From CAZCTC01 sp964501335 (GTDB taxonomy: Bacteria; Chloroflexota; Anaerolineae; B4-G1; SLSP01): 64,000 bases of DNA. Shown in pieces: positions 17,484 to 26,544 of this stretch. Location: contig CAZCTC010000022.1 of the NCBI GenBank assembly GCA_964501335.1, positions 38,394-102,393 of the forward strand, written 5' to 3'. The position numbers and the translations under genes were made by a program. Positions within the stretch are counted from its first letter, which is position 1. Every line of letters begins with the position of its first letter. The notes under the pieces were generated by a model. It did no database searches. It was given only the letters and a program-made list of their open reading frames with translations, and was not told the DNA's origin.

Positions 17484-18443
17484 ATGGGATACCCTGTTCC
17501 GAAAAACTATATGGACGAAGGGGGCGACCGCTGGACGATCGGCGCCGGCGGGGAGCTGGTGATCAATGGCGCTGTGACCGGCGCGCTGCCGTCCCAGAGC
17601 TATTTCGTAGATACCGTCAACGGTCTGGACACCAACGATGGGAAGAGCTGGGCAACGGCTTTCAAAACCATGGCGGCAGCCCTGACGGCGGTGGCCACCA
17701 ACGGGCGGATCTATTTCCGCGGCGATGTGCGGGAGGAGCTCACGGGATCAAACCTGAAGTTCGATGTGACCATCATCGGCTGTGGGAATCGTCCCCACCA
17801 CCCGGATCTGCCCTCTGCCGGCGCCAATCCGGGAGCGGCCTGCTGGCGGCCTCCGGCGAGCCCCACCACGGCTACCCCCCTGCTGAAGGTGCGGGGCCGG
17901 GGGTGGCGGTTCATCAACATCATGTTCGACTGCCCCGTGGATGCGGCTGCCGTCAAGCTGGAACGGAATGCTCTGTCTGACGCGGCTGAATTCGACGCCT
18001 CGCACGCTGAATTCATCGGCTGCCGGTTCGACAGCGGCCTGATCGGCATCGAAAACAACGGCGGCTGCGGCTTCGTGATGGTCGAAGGGTGTCGGTTCAT
18101 GCGCCTTACTGAGACGGGCGGCGCGGGGATCAAATGCACGGGGACGGCGGTGGCGGCGCCGTTAAACTGGGATATTCACGACTGTATCTTCATGAACAAC
18201 GCCAGTCACATCCTCAGTTCGATGAGCTACAGCAACCTCTACCGCAATCAGTTCGGCCGGTTCACGGCTACCCTGTCGGTTGATCTCTACAACCAGCCGT
18301 CGGCTGGCCAGGGGGAATACAACATCATCACCGAGAATTATCTCTCTGGCACTTACAACGCGGCTACTTATCCCGCCGGCAGCAACAACGAGTGGGCCGG
18401 CAATCAGAACGTGGCCGGGCAAACGACTGTAGATCCGGCATAA
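17484..18443 (+). CDS. Beta-helix-like head-associated protein
   Basis: A 319-aa protein with an AAGGAGG ribosome site, set between the capsid and connector genes. After a short N-terminal part, 'VDTVNGLDTNDGKSWATAFK' resembles the start of right-handed parallel beta-helix (pectin-lyase-like) domains. Repeating short strands follow ('FINIMFDCPV', 'EFIGCRFDSG', 'VEGCRFMRL'). Such folds usually bind glycans. Its position suggests a capsid decoration or head fibre rather than a tail spike. Assignment is by pattern only. Confidence 0.55.
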   Translation: MGYPVPKNYMDEGGDRWTIGAGGELVINGAVTGALPSQSYFVDTVNGLDTNDGKSWATAFKTMAAALTAVATNGRIYFRGDVREELTGSNLKFDVTIIGCGNRPHHPDLPSAGANPGAACWRPPASPTTATPLLKVRGRGWRFINIMFDCPVDAAAVKLERNALSDAAEFDASHAEFIGCRFDSGLIGIENNGGCGFVMVEGCRFMRLTETGGAGIKCTGTAVAAPLNWDIHDCIFMNNASHILSSMSYSNLYRNQFGRFTATLSVDLYNQPSAGQGEYNIITENYLSGTYNAATYPAGSNNEWAGNQNVAGQTTVDPA

Positions 18444-18457
18444 AGGAGAATTGACCA

Positions 18458-18760
18458 GTGGCAAACGTTTTAACGGCAGCTGAAGCGGCGACGGTGCTCC
18501 GCACGTTAACGACAGACCAAAACATGTTGGACCTTCTGCCGCTGGTCGATTCCTACATCAAACTGGCCACGGGGCGGGACTGGGCGGCGGATTCACCCAT
18601 CCGCCCCGAGGCCAAATCAGCGGCCAGGATCTTGCTGGTGCAGTGGTATGAAAATCCGGGCATGCTCGCCCAGGGAATGAGCGTTCTCAGTGCAGGACTT
18701 ACGTCCTGCCTGACGCAACTCGAAGCCCTGGCCCTGGAACTGGCGGAGGCGGAGGCATGA
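18458..18760 (+). CDS. Head-tail connector (gp6-like)
   Basis: A 100-aa helical protein with a GTG start and an AAAGGAG ribosome site. The sequence 'LLPLVDSYIKLATGRDW' followed by 'AARILLVQWYENPGM' is the gp6/phiE125 gp8-type head-tail connector pattern. These proteins form the ring that binds under the portal. It overlaps the next connector gene by four bases. Confidence 0.8.
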   Translation: MANVLTAAEAATVLRTLTTDQNMLDLLPLVDSYIKLATGRDWAADSPIRPEAKSAARILLVQWYENPGMLAQGMSVLSAGLTSCLTQLEALALELAEAEA

Positions 18761-19107
18761 AGATCGGCGGTACTCCGTTCAATCCTGGGGATCTCCGGAC
18801 GACTATCACTTTGCTTCAACCGGTGGTCAGCTCCAACGCTGGCGGTTTCAAGGTTCCGACGTACACGGCGGCAACTAGCGGAACTGTGCTTTCCGACTGG
18901 CGAAACGCGCACGGATCTGAGGCCTGGGCGGCCGCTGCCATCCAGGCCACCCGGGCCGCCACAGTACGTATCCGGTACAGGGCCGACGTGGCCATGACAT
19001 GGAGGGTACAGAAAGGCTCTGAAGTTTTTGAGATCGTTTCGATGGATAACATCGGGGAACGCGGAGAGATCCTGGAGCTCAAAGTCAGGGCTGTGGTAGG
19101 TGGATGA
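18757..19107 (+). CDS. Head-tail joining (stopper) protein
   Basis: A 116-aa beta-rich protein. 'NPGDLRTTITLLQPVVSSN' at the start and 'ATVRIRYRADVAMTWRVQ' in the middle are characteristic of Phage_H_T_join/SPP1 gp16-type stoppers, which plug the portal channel until ejection. Coupled to both neighbours by four-base overlaps. Confidence 0.82.
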   Translation: MKIGGTPFNPGDLRTTITLLQPVVSSNAGGFKVPTYTAATSGTVLSDWRNAHGSEAWAAAAIQATRAATVRIRYRADVAMTWRVQKGSEVFEIVSMDNIGERGEILELKVRAVVGG

Positions 19108-19496
19108 TGGCGATCCGGACACGGTTTGATCTGCGGGGGCTCACGGCGCTAATAGAAGAGCTGTCTGATCTCAACGATAACATCGATGAGGCTGTAGGGG
19201 AGGCGTTGAACGCCGGAGCTGACGAGCTGCTGAGCGGAATGATAGCCCGGGCGCGGGAACGCACCGGAAATCTAAAGTCGAAACTCAAGAAATCAGCCGT
19301 CAAGATGGAACGGAATTTTTCCTTTATCGACATCGGGTTGATCGATGCTGACGCCGAAACCGCCAGGTATGGGAATGCCCAGGAGTTCGGTACCAGCTCG
19401 ATGGCCGGGCAATCCTATATCCGGGCCGCGTTTGATGAGGATATGGCGCGGGCGCGGGCAAAGATGCGCAAAGTCCTACAGGAACGAATGAAATGA
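19104..19496 (+). CDS. HK97 gp10-like neck/tail completion protein
   Basis: A 130-aa protein. A helical N-terminal half ('LIEELSDLNDNIDEAVGEAL') is followed by 'RERTGNLKSKLKKSA', and then the typical 'ARYGNAQEFGTSSMAGQSYI' and 'RAAFDEDMARARAKM' segments of the HK97-gp10 family. Acts at the head-tail interface. Confidence 0.82.
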   Translation: MMAIRTRFDLRGLTALIEELSDLNDNIDEAVGEALNAGADELLSGMIARARERTGNLKSKLKKSAVKMERNFSFIDIGLIDADAETARYGNAQEFGTSSMAGQSYIRAAFDEDMARARAKMRKVLQERMK

Positions 19497-19840
19497 CGAT
19501 TTGGGAGATGGTTAAAAACGCCTTGGTTCCGTTGGGGTATCCGCTGGCGGCAAATACATATGTTGTTGAAAGCGGGGCGAATTTGCCTGATCTGTACATC
19601 GTCTATCAGCTGGTGAGTAGCCCACCTGTTCAATCCGCCAATGACCGTGAAAAGCTGCGGCTATTAACGGTCCAGGTTACCTGCTGGAGTCGAACTGGGT
19701 TTGTTTCGATGCCAAACATTGTGGGGGCAATGGAGTCGGCCGGGTTTACCCACGGGCCTGATTTTGAATTGCCCTATTCGATTGCCAGCCGCCACTATGG
19801 CCTGGCTATGGAATTTTCAATTCTTTACGTGAAGGAGTAA
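19493..19840 (+). CDS. Tail terminator-like protein
   Basis: A 115-aa protein. The 'DLYIVYQLVSSPP' then 'LLTVQVTCWSRTGF' pattern matches the small tail terminator/completion proteins (HK97 gp11/DUF3168-like) that cap the tail tube. Its position between the gp10-like protein and the tail tube is as expected. Confidence 0.65.
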   Translation: MTIWEMVKNALVPLGYPLAANTYVVESGANLPDLYIVYQLVSSPPVQSANDREKLRLLTVQVTCWSRTGFVSMPNIVGAMESAGFTHGPDFELPYSIASRHYGLAMEFSILYVKE

Positions 19841-19844
19841 CACG

Positions 19845-20768
19845 ATGGCAATCAACGCCAATGCCGGAGAATATCTGAGTCGGGTTGGGCTGGCGGACTT
19901 GTATGTTGCGGAGGTCACCCAGGATGATGCGAGCGGATTTGTGTGTGGGACTCCTGAAGCCCTTGCACCCGCAGCCGAGGCCTCGGTGGAGCCTGCGTCG
20001 AATTCCGAAGTTCAGTACGCGGACGACGCCCCGTACTACGTTTTTTCTAGCGAGGGTGAAACGAAGGTCACTCTCACGGTTACTGGAGTACCGGCCGAGA
20101 TGCTTGCCAAATTGACCGGGAAATATTTCCATTCCGCGTCTGGTCGCGTTTATGACTACAACGCGACAAAGCCTTATTTTGCTCTCGGGTTCCGGAGCAA
20201 AAAGGCTGACGGATCATATCGGTATTACTGGTTCCTGAAGGGGACGTTTGGCAGCCCGAAGGAATCGTTGTCGACGCTGAAAGACAAGCCTGAGCCTAAG
20301 CCTCAAGAATTGGAATATACGGCGATAGAGACGATGTTCAAATTCACCATGCCGGATTCCAGCACCAAGAGGCTGAAAAGAGTTTTCGGCGACACGTCCA
20401 CGACTGGCTTCGATGCTACGGCCTGGTTCTCCCAGGTACAAACCCCGTCCACGTCTGCGCCGTCGGCTCTGGCTCTGTCCAGTTCGACCCCTGCTGACAA
20501 CGCCACGGGTGTTTCTGTTAGCGCTGACATCACTCTGACGTTCAATAATGCTCTGGTAAACGGGGCTACGGCTAACGTTGCTTTGATCAAGGCGTCTGAC
20601 GCCAGCGTCTTTACCATCGTAAAGAGCCTCGATACTACCAAAAAGATTATGACGGTCAACCCGACGGGCAGCCTTTCGGCAAGCACGGAATATTATGTCC
20701 TGATTACTGGGGTGACCGATATCTATGGACAGCAGCTTACCAGCGTAGTGAGTTTCACTACGGCATAA
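19845..20768 (+). CDS. Major tail tube protein with C-terminal Ig-like domain
   Basis: A 307-aa protein. Residues 1 to about 200 have the phi13-type tail tube pattern ('GLADLYVAEVTQDD', 'KVTLTVTGVPAEMLAKLTG'). From about residue 210 comes a separate Ser/Thr-rich Big_5 (SbsA-like) Ig domain ('STPADNATGVSVSADITLTF'), ending 'TSVVSFTTA'. Ig domains on tail tubes are displayed outside and may bind the cell surface weakly. It is followed by the tail chaperones. Confidence 0.82.
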   Translation: MAINANAGEYLSRVGLADLYVAEVTQDDASGFVCGTPEALAPAAEASVEPASNSEVQYADDAPYYVFSSEGETKVTLTVTGVPAEMLAKLTGKYFHSASGRVYDYNATKPYFALGFRSKKADGSYRYYWFLKGTFGSPKESLSTLKDKPEPKPQELEYTAIETMFKFTMPDSSTKRLKRVFGDTSTTGFDATAWFSQVQTPSTSAPSALALSSSTPADNATGVSVSADITLTFNNALVNGATANVALIKASDASVFTIVKSLDTTKKIMTVNPTGSLSASTEYYVLITGVTDIYGQQLTSVVSFTTA

Positions 20769-20780
20769 GGAGCACTACTG

Positions 20781-21140
20781 ATGGACCAACCGACGCCGAT
20801 TCGGTTAACTCTCTATAACCCAGAAACGAACGAGGTAGCGCGGGAATTATCCCGCGTTTACCTCCCCTGGAAGCTCTTGAAGACGTGTGTCGAGTTGAAC
20901 GAGGCACACAAACTGGATAGCGAAGCCTCTCTCACCAGCGATTCTATCGAGATCCTTGAATCTCTGGTTTGCGAGGTTTTCAACAACCAGATTACCCCGA
21001 AAGACCTTCAAGATGGGGCTGACATGGTGGAGGTTCTGACGGTTTACAATGCGATCATGACGCGGGCCTATATGGCGATGCCTCCGGCAAACCCTACGAC
21101 GGCGGGGAAGACCCGCCAGGGGGGGAATCGGAAGCGCTGA
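20781..21140 (+). CDS. Tail assembly chaperone G-like
   Basis: A 119-aa protein located between tail tube and tape measure, the canonical place for G/GT chaperones, which coat the tape measure during tail assembly. The sequence 'VYLPWKLLKTCVELNEAHK' and 'LESLVCEVFNNQITPKDL' fits the gp13-like family. The last codons contain seven G's at 21119-21125, ahead of the stop at 21138. Confidence 0.75.
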   Translation: MDQPTPIRLTLYNPETNEVARELSRVYLPWKLLKTCVELNEAHKLDSEASLTSDSIEILESLVCEVFNNQITPKDLQDGADMVEVLTVYNAIMTRAYMAMPPANPTTAGKTRQGGNRKR

Positions 21141-21331
21141 CGCTGAAAACGTTGATCGATGTTGAGGTATCTCTCGTTCGATTATTCCACTGGAACGCTC
21201 ACGACATCGACGAGACCGATATCACAACCATGATCAGGCTCTTCTTTGCGTTGCGCGATGATGCCAGAGATGGCGCCGGGAATAGCAGGCCTGAAAAAGT
21301 CGTGTATTGCGATCAGATCCCAGGATTTTAG
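20781..21331 (+). CDS. Tail assembly chaperone GT-like (-1 frameshift product)
   Basis: Slippage by -1 on the GGGGGGA sequence at 21120-21126 leads into an open frame. It begins with GAA at 21125 and ends with TAG at 21329-21331, just 9 bp before the tape measure ATG. The fused protein would be 183 aa (115 + 68). The extension ('TLKTLIDVEVSLVRLFHWN', 'TTMIRLFFALRDDARD') is protein-like and has no start of its own. This is the standard way tailed phages make the GT chaperone in small amounts. Confidence 0.8.
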
Positions 21332-21340
21332 GGAGACATT

Positions 21341-24097
21341 ATGGGCGAGGAACTCCGTGACGTATTTGGGAAACTTGGGTTAGACACCACCGAATTCAAA
21401 ACCGGGATTGCGGCTGCAAACCGTGAATTGCGCGTTTTGGAGTCCGGATTCCGCGCCAGTGCGGCCGCGTATGGGGACTGGGGGAAGAGCCTGGATGGGC
21501 TGACGTTGAGATCTCAGTCCCTGACGCGGCAAATTGATGTGCAGGCGGTGAAGGTCGAGGCTGCCCGGATCGAGTATGAGCGGATTGCAGCAACCATGGG
21601 TAAAACCTCGCGCCAAGCCCAGGACGCGCAGGTCAGGCTGAATAAGGAAACAGAAACTCTGAACCGCATGAGTTCAGAATTGTCACGAACAAAAACAGCC
21701 CTGGATAAATTCGCGGATTCAGCCGAAGACGCTGGCGATCAGACTGATAAGCTGGCCGATGAGGAAAAAGCCGCAGAAAAAGCTACGCTCAATTTCAGCA
21801 CTGCTTTAAAATCATTGGTTTCGGCGCTGCCGGCGGCAGTGCAGGCCCTGGGGAACATGGCTGGAGCGGCGGCCGGATTTGCTGGCCGCGTGGGGAGTGC
21901 CGTGGGCGGCATCCTGACCAGCGTGGCCAGCGTGGGCCTACGCGTGGCCACTACATTTGCTACAATCGCTGCCGCCGGCGCTGCGGCATTTGCCGGCCTG
22001 GTGGCTACATCGATCGGCCCGGCGTCTGATCTGAGCGAGACAACTAACCAAATTTCTGTTACGTTTTCTGATGCGTCAGATTCTATTTTCGATTTTGCAG
22101 ATAATGCAGCGTTAGCCCTGGGCCAATCTCGTCAGCAGTCATTGGATGCCGCGGGAACGTTTGGGGTATTCGGGCGATCGGCCCGGCTTACTGGATCAGA
22201 TCTGTCTGATTTCTCTACCTCACTGGTCACCGCTGCCAGTGATTTGGCATCATTCAGAAATAAATCTCCTGATCAGGCGATCAAGGCGCTCAGCGGGGCA
22301 TTGCGTGGGGAAACTGAGGGTTTGCGCGAATTTGGGATTCTGATTGATGATGCCAGTGTAAAGCAGGCGGCCCTCGCCAATGGCATTATTACAACCACGT
22401 CGGAAGCGTTGACTCCTCAGCAGCGGGTTTTGGCAACGTACAAGGTCATCATGGATCAAATGACGTTGGCCAATGGTGATTTTGAGCGCACGTCTAAGGG
22501 AGCCGCCAACCAGGTGCGCATTTTGACTGCAACATGGGCTAATTTCCGGGCCGATATTGGACGCGGTGTACTACCTCTTTGGGAACTCCTGCTTCAACGG
22601 TTTACAGCGTTTGTCACATCGCCACAGATCCAGGGCGGAATCAAAGCGATTTCCGATGGATTCAATTTGGTCAGCCTGGCGATTGTAAATGCCTTCGATG
22701 GTGATGGAATCCTGGCCATGAATCAAGTCAGAGAGGCCATCACAGCCCTGGGAACAGCGTTCGGAGTATCAGCCGTCGATGCGGAGGCCTTCGGCAGCGA
22801 TGTGGGCCGGGGAGTATGGGCCGTCGTCGAGGCGCTCAAGGAAGGGTTTGACCCGGGCGCGGGCCTGATCGACAATGTCCTGACGTTCCTGGACCGGGTA
22901 TCGCTGAAGAGTCCCTTGTTGGCCCCGCTGGCTGATGTATTTGAAACGATCGTCGGCTACGTCCAGGATTTTCAGGACGTAATCGCCGGCGCCGACGGCA
23001 ATATGTCACGTCTCGGAGAGGGCATTGGACGCCTGGTTAGTCGGATCGGGACCGATCTCCTGGCCAATAAGGCCCAGTTGGTAACGATGGCCACCGGCTT
23101 CGTCACCGGACTCGCGCAGGCCATCACGGCGGCAATCCCTGAATTGCTGCCGGTGGCAAATTCAGTACTGGCCGGGCTGCTGCAATTCCTCACCCAGGGT
23201 CTGCCAGCTCTAGCCTCGGTGGGGGTATCCATTATCTCCACTATCGTGAGATTTTTACGGGACAATGCGACGGCCCTGGCTGACTCGGCCGTCGACATCA
23301 TCGTAACTCTGATAACCGGGATCGCCCCATTGCTCCCCTTATTGTTGGACGCGGCGGTGCAGATTATCGCCGCGCTGGTCGCCGGCCTTGGCCGGGCGAT
23401 GCCCACCATCGGGCCTGTTTTGATCAAAATGTTGACAGACATGGTGGGGGTGTTGCTCGACAATAACGGGCGCATGATCGAAGCCGGAATCGAGTTGATC
23501 GCTGGCCTGATCGAGGGATTTGCGAGATCTGAGACAGAGTTTATCAAACAGGCTCCGGTGCTCATAAAAAAATATTTTGACGCGATTTTGAGAGAGATTC
23601 CCCTCATCATCGAACTCGGCACGAGGATCGTCACGGCCCTGATCAAGGGGATGGAGGGGATGGGGCCAGCAGAGCGAAAAGCGTTGAAGGAAATCGTGGA
23701 GACGATGGCGAAATCGATTCCCCAGATCGCCGGCGCACTGGCCTCGCTCGGTATCAAAATCGTCGAATACATTATCTCGGGAATGTTGGGGTATAGCGTC
23801 AAATTTAACACGGCCCTGTTGGGGATTGTGAAGGGCGGCGTCAACAACGCTGGGAACAATGTGCGCCGGCCAGCGTTCGGGTCATTGAACGGCGCGTCGT
23901 TGGCCTCCGCGGCCGCCGGCGCGATGGGGGGCGGTGGGGGATTGCCGGCATCATCCGCCGGATCTGGCGCTGGGATTGCGGGGAGTCAGCCTATCAATAT
24001 TACGGTCCACATCGGTTCCGTAGCCAGTGGGATCGATGTCTATCGCCTGGCCCAGCAAGTCGGGTATGAGGCTCAGAAAGCGCGAGGGTACAAATAA
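21341..24097 (+). CDS. Tape measure protein
   Basis: A 918-aa protein that sets tail length. An N-terminal coiled coil ('FKTGIAAANRELRVLESGF', then about residues 50-130) leads into long Ala/Gly-rich hydrophobic helices ('AGFAGRVGSAVGGILTSVA'). The TMP core segment 'VTFSDASDSIFDFADNAAL' is typical of TP901-type tape measures. The C-terminal half has further hydrophobic repeats and ends in a Gly-rich linker. No peptidase domain is seen. The size implies a tail well over 100 nm by the usual relation. Confidence 0.88.
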   Translation: MGEELRDVFGKLGLDTTEFKTGIAAANRELRVLESGFRASAAAYGDWGKSLDGLTLRSQSLTRQIDVQAVKVEAARIEYERIAATMGKTSRQAQDAQVRLNKETETLNRMSSELSRTKTALDKFADSAEDAGDQTDKLADEEKAAEKATLNFSTALKSLVSALPAAVQALGNMAGAAAGFAGRVGSAVGGILTSVASVGLRVATTFATIAAAGAAAFAGLVATSIGPASDLSETTNQISVTFSDASDSIFDFADNAALALGQSRQQSLDAAGTFGVFGRSARLTGSDLSDFSTSLVTAASDLASFRNKSPDQAIKALSGALRGETEGLREFGILIDDASVKQAALANGIITTTSEALTPQQRVLATYKVIMDQMTLANGDFERTSKGAANQVRILTATWANFRADIGRGVLPLWELLLQRFTAFVTSPQIQGGIKAISDGFNLVSLAIVNAFDGDGILAMNQVREAITALGTAFGVSAVDAEAFGSDVGRGVWAVVEALKEGFDPGAGLIDNVLTFLDRVSLKSPLLAPLADVFETIVGYVQDFQDVIAGADGNMSRLGEGIGRLVSRIGTDLLANKAQLVTMATGFVTGLAQAITAAIPELLPVANSVLAGLLQFLTQGLPALASVGVSIISTIVRFLRDNATALADSAVDIIVTLITGIAPLLPLLLDAAVQIIAALVAGLGRAMPTIGPVLIKMLTDMVGVLLDNNGRMIEAGIELIAGLIEGFARSETEFIKQAPVLIKKYFDAILREIPLIIELGTRIVTALIKGMEGMGPAERKALKEIVETMAKSIPQIAGALASLGIKIVEYIISGMLGYSVKFNTALLGIVKGGVNNAGNNVRRPAFGSLNGASLASAAAGAMGGGGGLPASSAGSGAGIAGSQPINITVHIGSVASGIDVYRLAQQVGYEAQKARGYK

Positions 24098-25494
24098 TGC
24101 AACTCGAAATACAAACCCCTGATGAAACCATTGATCTGTTTGGGTCGGGCTATGCCAGCCAGGATTATTTCCCATCAGACGCCGAAGAGAATGGCGTCTG
24201 TACTGATAGGCTGATAGTAACGATCACTGGGTCGTCTGCCAGCGACTTGAGCAACAAAATCCAGGCGCTGGAGCGGGCCTTTGCGTATGCGGCTACACAC
24301 CAGGATCGCCGGGAATGGTGCTGGCTCAATTTCTCGATTGTGGACACGGGTGACACCTGGCGTTCCAGAATCATCGCCGGCGCGGTGATGTTGTCGCCGC
24401 GGATCTCGCTGGAGACGCGCACCAATGTGGCGGTGGCCACGGTGGCAATTTCTCGGCTGCCGTATTGGGAGGGCCCGGAGACGGAAATCCCCCTGCGGAA
24501 CTCCAATGGGAACGAGATCACAGGGGGGATAAACGTTTACAACTGCAATGACCTGAGCGGCAGCGCTCCGAACAAAAACAATAACTGGGTCCGGTTCCTA
24601 AAAACGTCCATCACCGGATCTCTGCCGTCACCTCTGAAAATCACCGTAAAACGGCTGTTCGCAGCGCCGGGGGAACGGGAGACTGCTTACATTTGGGCAT
24701 TTCTGAATCAGTACCCGGCTGATCTCGGCGACATCAGCATCAATAATCCGTTTTTTCTCGACAGCGAAACGGCCACTGGTGGTACACCGGTTTCCAATGT
24801 TAATTCAAGCGATGGCTATTACCGTGCCTGCACTATTGGTGATGGAGCTGTAACTGAGTTGCTGGTGTGGCAGATGGACGGTTCGGTCATTGAGTCATTT
24901 GCTCACAAATTTTTCAATGTGATATGCCGTTTCGGGTCAGCCTATAACCTGGGCGATGCGCGGTTCAGAATAAAAATAGGCGCATCACCGCACTTCTATT
25001 ACGGACCATGGGTCACCCCAGGGGATATCAGTGCCTCCACTGGCCGGTGGGTGCAGTTGTTGGGTGCAGTGAAAATGATGTCAGCATTGGTGGATCCTGA
25101 TTCTCCCCCAACATACGTCAGAGTCGCATTGGAGGGAGAGGGGCTCTCCAGCGGTGCAAAGGTCGTACACGTTGACTACCTCCAGCTATGTCCAACGGAT
25201 GGCGCCGCTCAGTTTGCGTGCCAGAGCGCGGCCAGCGGGGCCTTTGCCGCCCTGGGCGACCAGCAGGAGATGATCTATGACCCGGCCGCCGGGCTGCATT
25301 ACTGGAGAGACGGGGTTATCCAGACAACGGACGGCTGGACGCTGGTAGGAGATCAGCTGCAGGTAATCCCCGGTGAAACGGGGTACATTTATTGGGGATT
25401 TGCCAACACGATCGGGGCGGCTGATCCCCTCACATCGGCCCACGACAAATACAATATCAGACTGCACTACCGGCCCCGCAGGAAAACCCTATGA
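24097..25494 (+). CDS. Distal tail-like protein
   Basis: A 465-aa protein whose ATG shares bases with the tape measure stop. The N-terminal 150 residues read like a tail-hub beta domain ('WRSRIIAGAVMLSPRISLE', 'VAVATVAISRLPYWEGPE'). The rest is beta-rich with carbohydrate-binding-like stretches. By position it is the Dit/baseplate protein that follows the tape measure; the family match is weak. Confidence 0.6.
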   Translation: MQLEIQTPDETIDLFGSGYASQDYFPSDAEENGVCTDRLIVTITGSSASDLSNKIQALERAFAYAATHQDRREWCWLNFSIVDTGDTWRSRIIAGAVMLSPRISLETRTNVAVATVAISRLPYWEGPETEIPLRNSNGNEITGGINVYNCNDLSGSAPNKNNNWVRFLKTSITGSLPSPLKITVKRLFAAPGERETAYIWAFLNQYPADLGDISINNPFFLDSETATGGTPVSNVNSSDGYYRACTIGDGAVTELLVWQMDGSVIESFAHKFFNVICRFGSAYNLGDARFRIKIGASPHFYYGPWVTPGDISASTGRWVQLLGAVKMMSALVDPDSPPTYVRVALEGEGLSSGAKVVHVDYLQLCPTDGAAQFACQSAASGAFAALGDQQEMIYDPAAGLHYWRDGVIQTTDGWTLVGDQLQVIPGETGYIYWGFANTIGAADPLTSAHDKYNIRLHYRPRRKTL

Positions 25495-26540
25495 CGCTCC
25501 GGGCACAGTTCCAGAACAACAATTTCTCGGCGCGATCTACGCAGCCGTTGGTCAATATGACCATTGCACGTCTGATCTGGAGCTACCTGGGGGGGCCGGA
25601 TCAGGCTGTGATAGAGGCGGAGGGGTCATCAGGGGAACTCTGGGCACTGATAGATCTGTTGCGAGCTCCCGTGACCATCTACGACGGCCTTACGCCAGTG
25701 TGGTGGGGATATGCGCGGGAGATAACCATCACGGACGGAGTGATTGAGTCAGGCGTCAGCCTGGACAACATGTATACCCGACTCCGGGTTTACTACCCCT
25801 ATATCCCCGATGGAGAATATTACCCCACCATCACCGGATTCACTGACTGGGCGGCGCATGCCAGGGGAATAACGGATTTTGGATACAAAGAGCTCACGAT
25901 GAACGGCCCGGCGATGCATGCGGCGGAGGCCGTGATCTATCGAGACACTCAATTGCTGGCGTATCGAGATCCTGCCGGAATTATGAATTTTACGCAGTAC
26001 TCTCCTACGCTGCGGGCCACTATTCGCATGGCAGGATGGTGGAGCACACTCGATTGGAGGTACTATTATTCCGCCACATCGGGGAATCTGGACTCAATTG
26101 CAAAAATCGCTCTGATTATGGCAATCTCAGGTCAATTCCTGGCCGGAGTTAACCCGCGAGGAACCAGCGGAGTTTCAACTGTGGCGGCCAGCTCCGGGCT
26201 GAACACTGGCATGGTAGAGGTAATCGACCTGCTGAAAACGGGGGACTCCAGCGGAAATCGTATTGTGTCCCTGATCGACGCGCAGCGGCGCGCTGAAATC
26301 TCCGTCGTCACCAAAACCCCGGAATATTATCAGGACAGAACCGGCGCACTATACAATGCGGGCGGATATCTGATGAGCCCATATTTCGCCCCAGTTGGGC
26401 GCTATGTTTCCCTGAAAAATGGGAACCTGGGGACCATCGGGCTGTCAAAATCCGCCAGGACAATATCTCAGTTTTGCGCCAGCGCAGAATGGACGCAAAA
26501 CAATGGCATGATCCTGCAATACGCAGATTTAAATCAGTGA
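25491..26540 (+). CDS. Tail-associated baseplate protein
   Basis: A 349-aa protein overlapping the previous gene by four bases. It starts with a beta-rich 'ARLIWSYLGGPDQAVIEAEG' and 'WALIDLLRAPVTIYDG' block, which resembles tail hub proteins that describe 'a point and its view' along the tail. No hydrolase motif is seen. By position it is probably the baseplate hub or Tal-like protein. Confidence 0.55.
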   Translation: MTLRAQFQNNNFSARSTQPLVNMTIARLIWSYLGGPDQAVIEAEGSSGELWALIDLLRAPVTIYDGLTPVWWGYAREITITDGVIESGVSLDNMYTRLRVYYPYIPDGEYYPTITGFTDWAAHARGITDFGYKELTMNGPAMHAAEAVIYRDTQLLAYRDPAGIMNFTQYSPTLRATIRMAGWWSTLDWRYYYSATSGNLDSIAKIALIMAISGQFLAGVNPRGTSGVSTVAASSGLNTGMVEVIDLLKTGDSSGNRIVSLIDAQRRAEISVVTKTPEYYQDRTGALYNAGGYLMSPYFAPVGRYVSLKNGNLGTIGLSKSARTISQFCASAEWTQNNGMILQYADLNQ

Positions 26541-26544
26541 GGTA

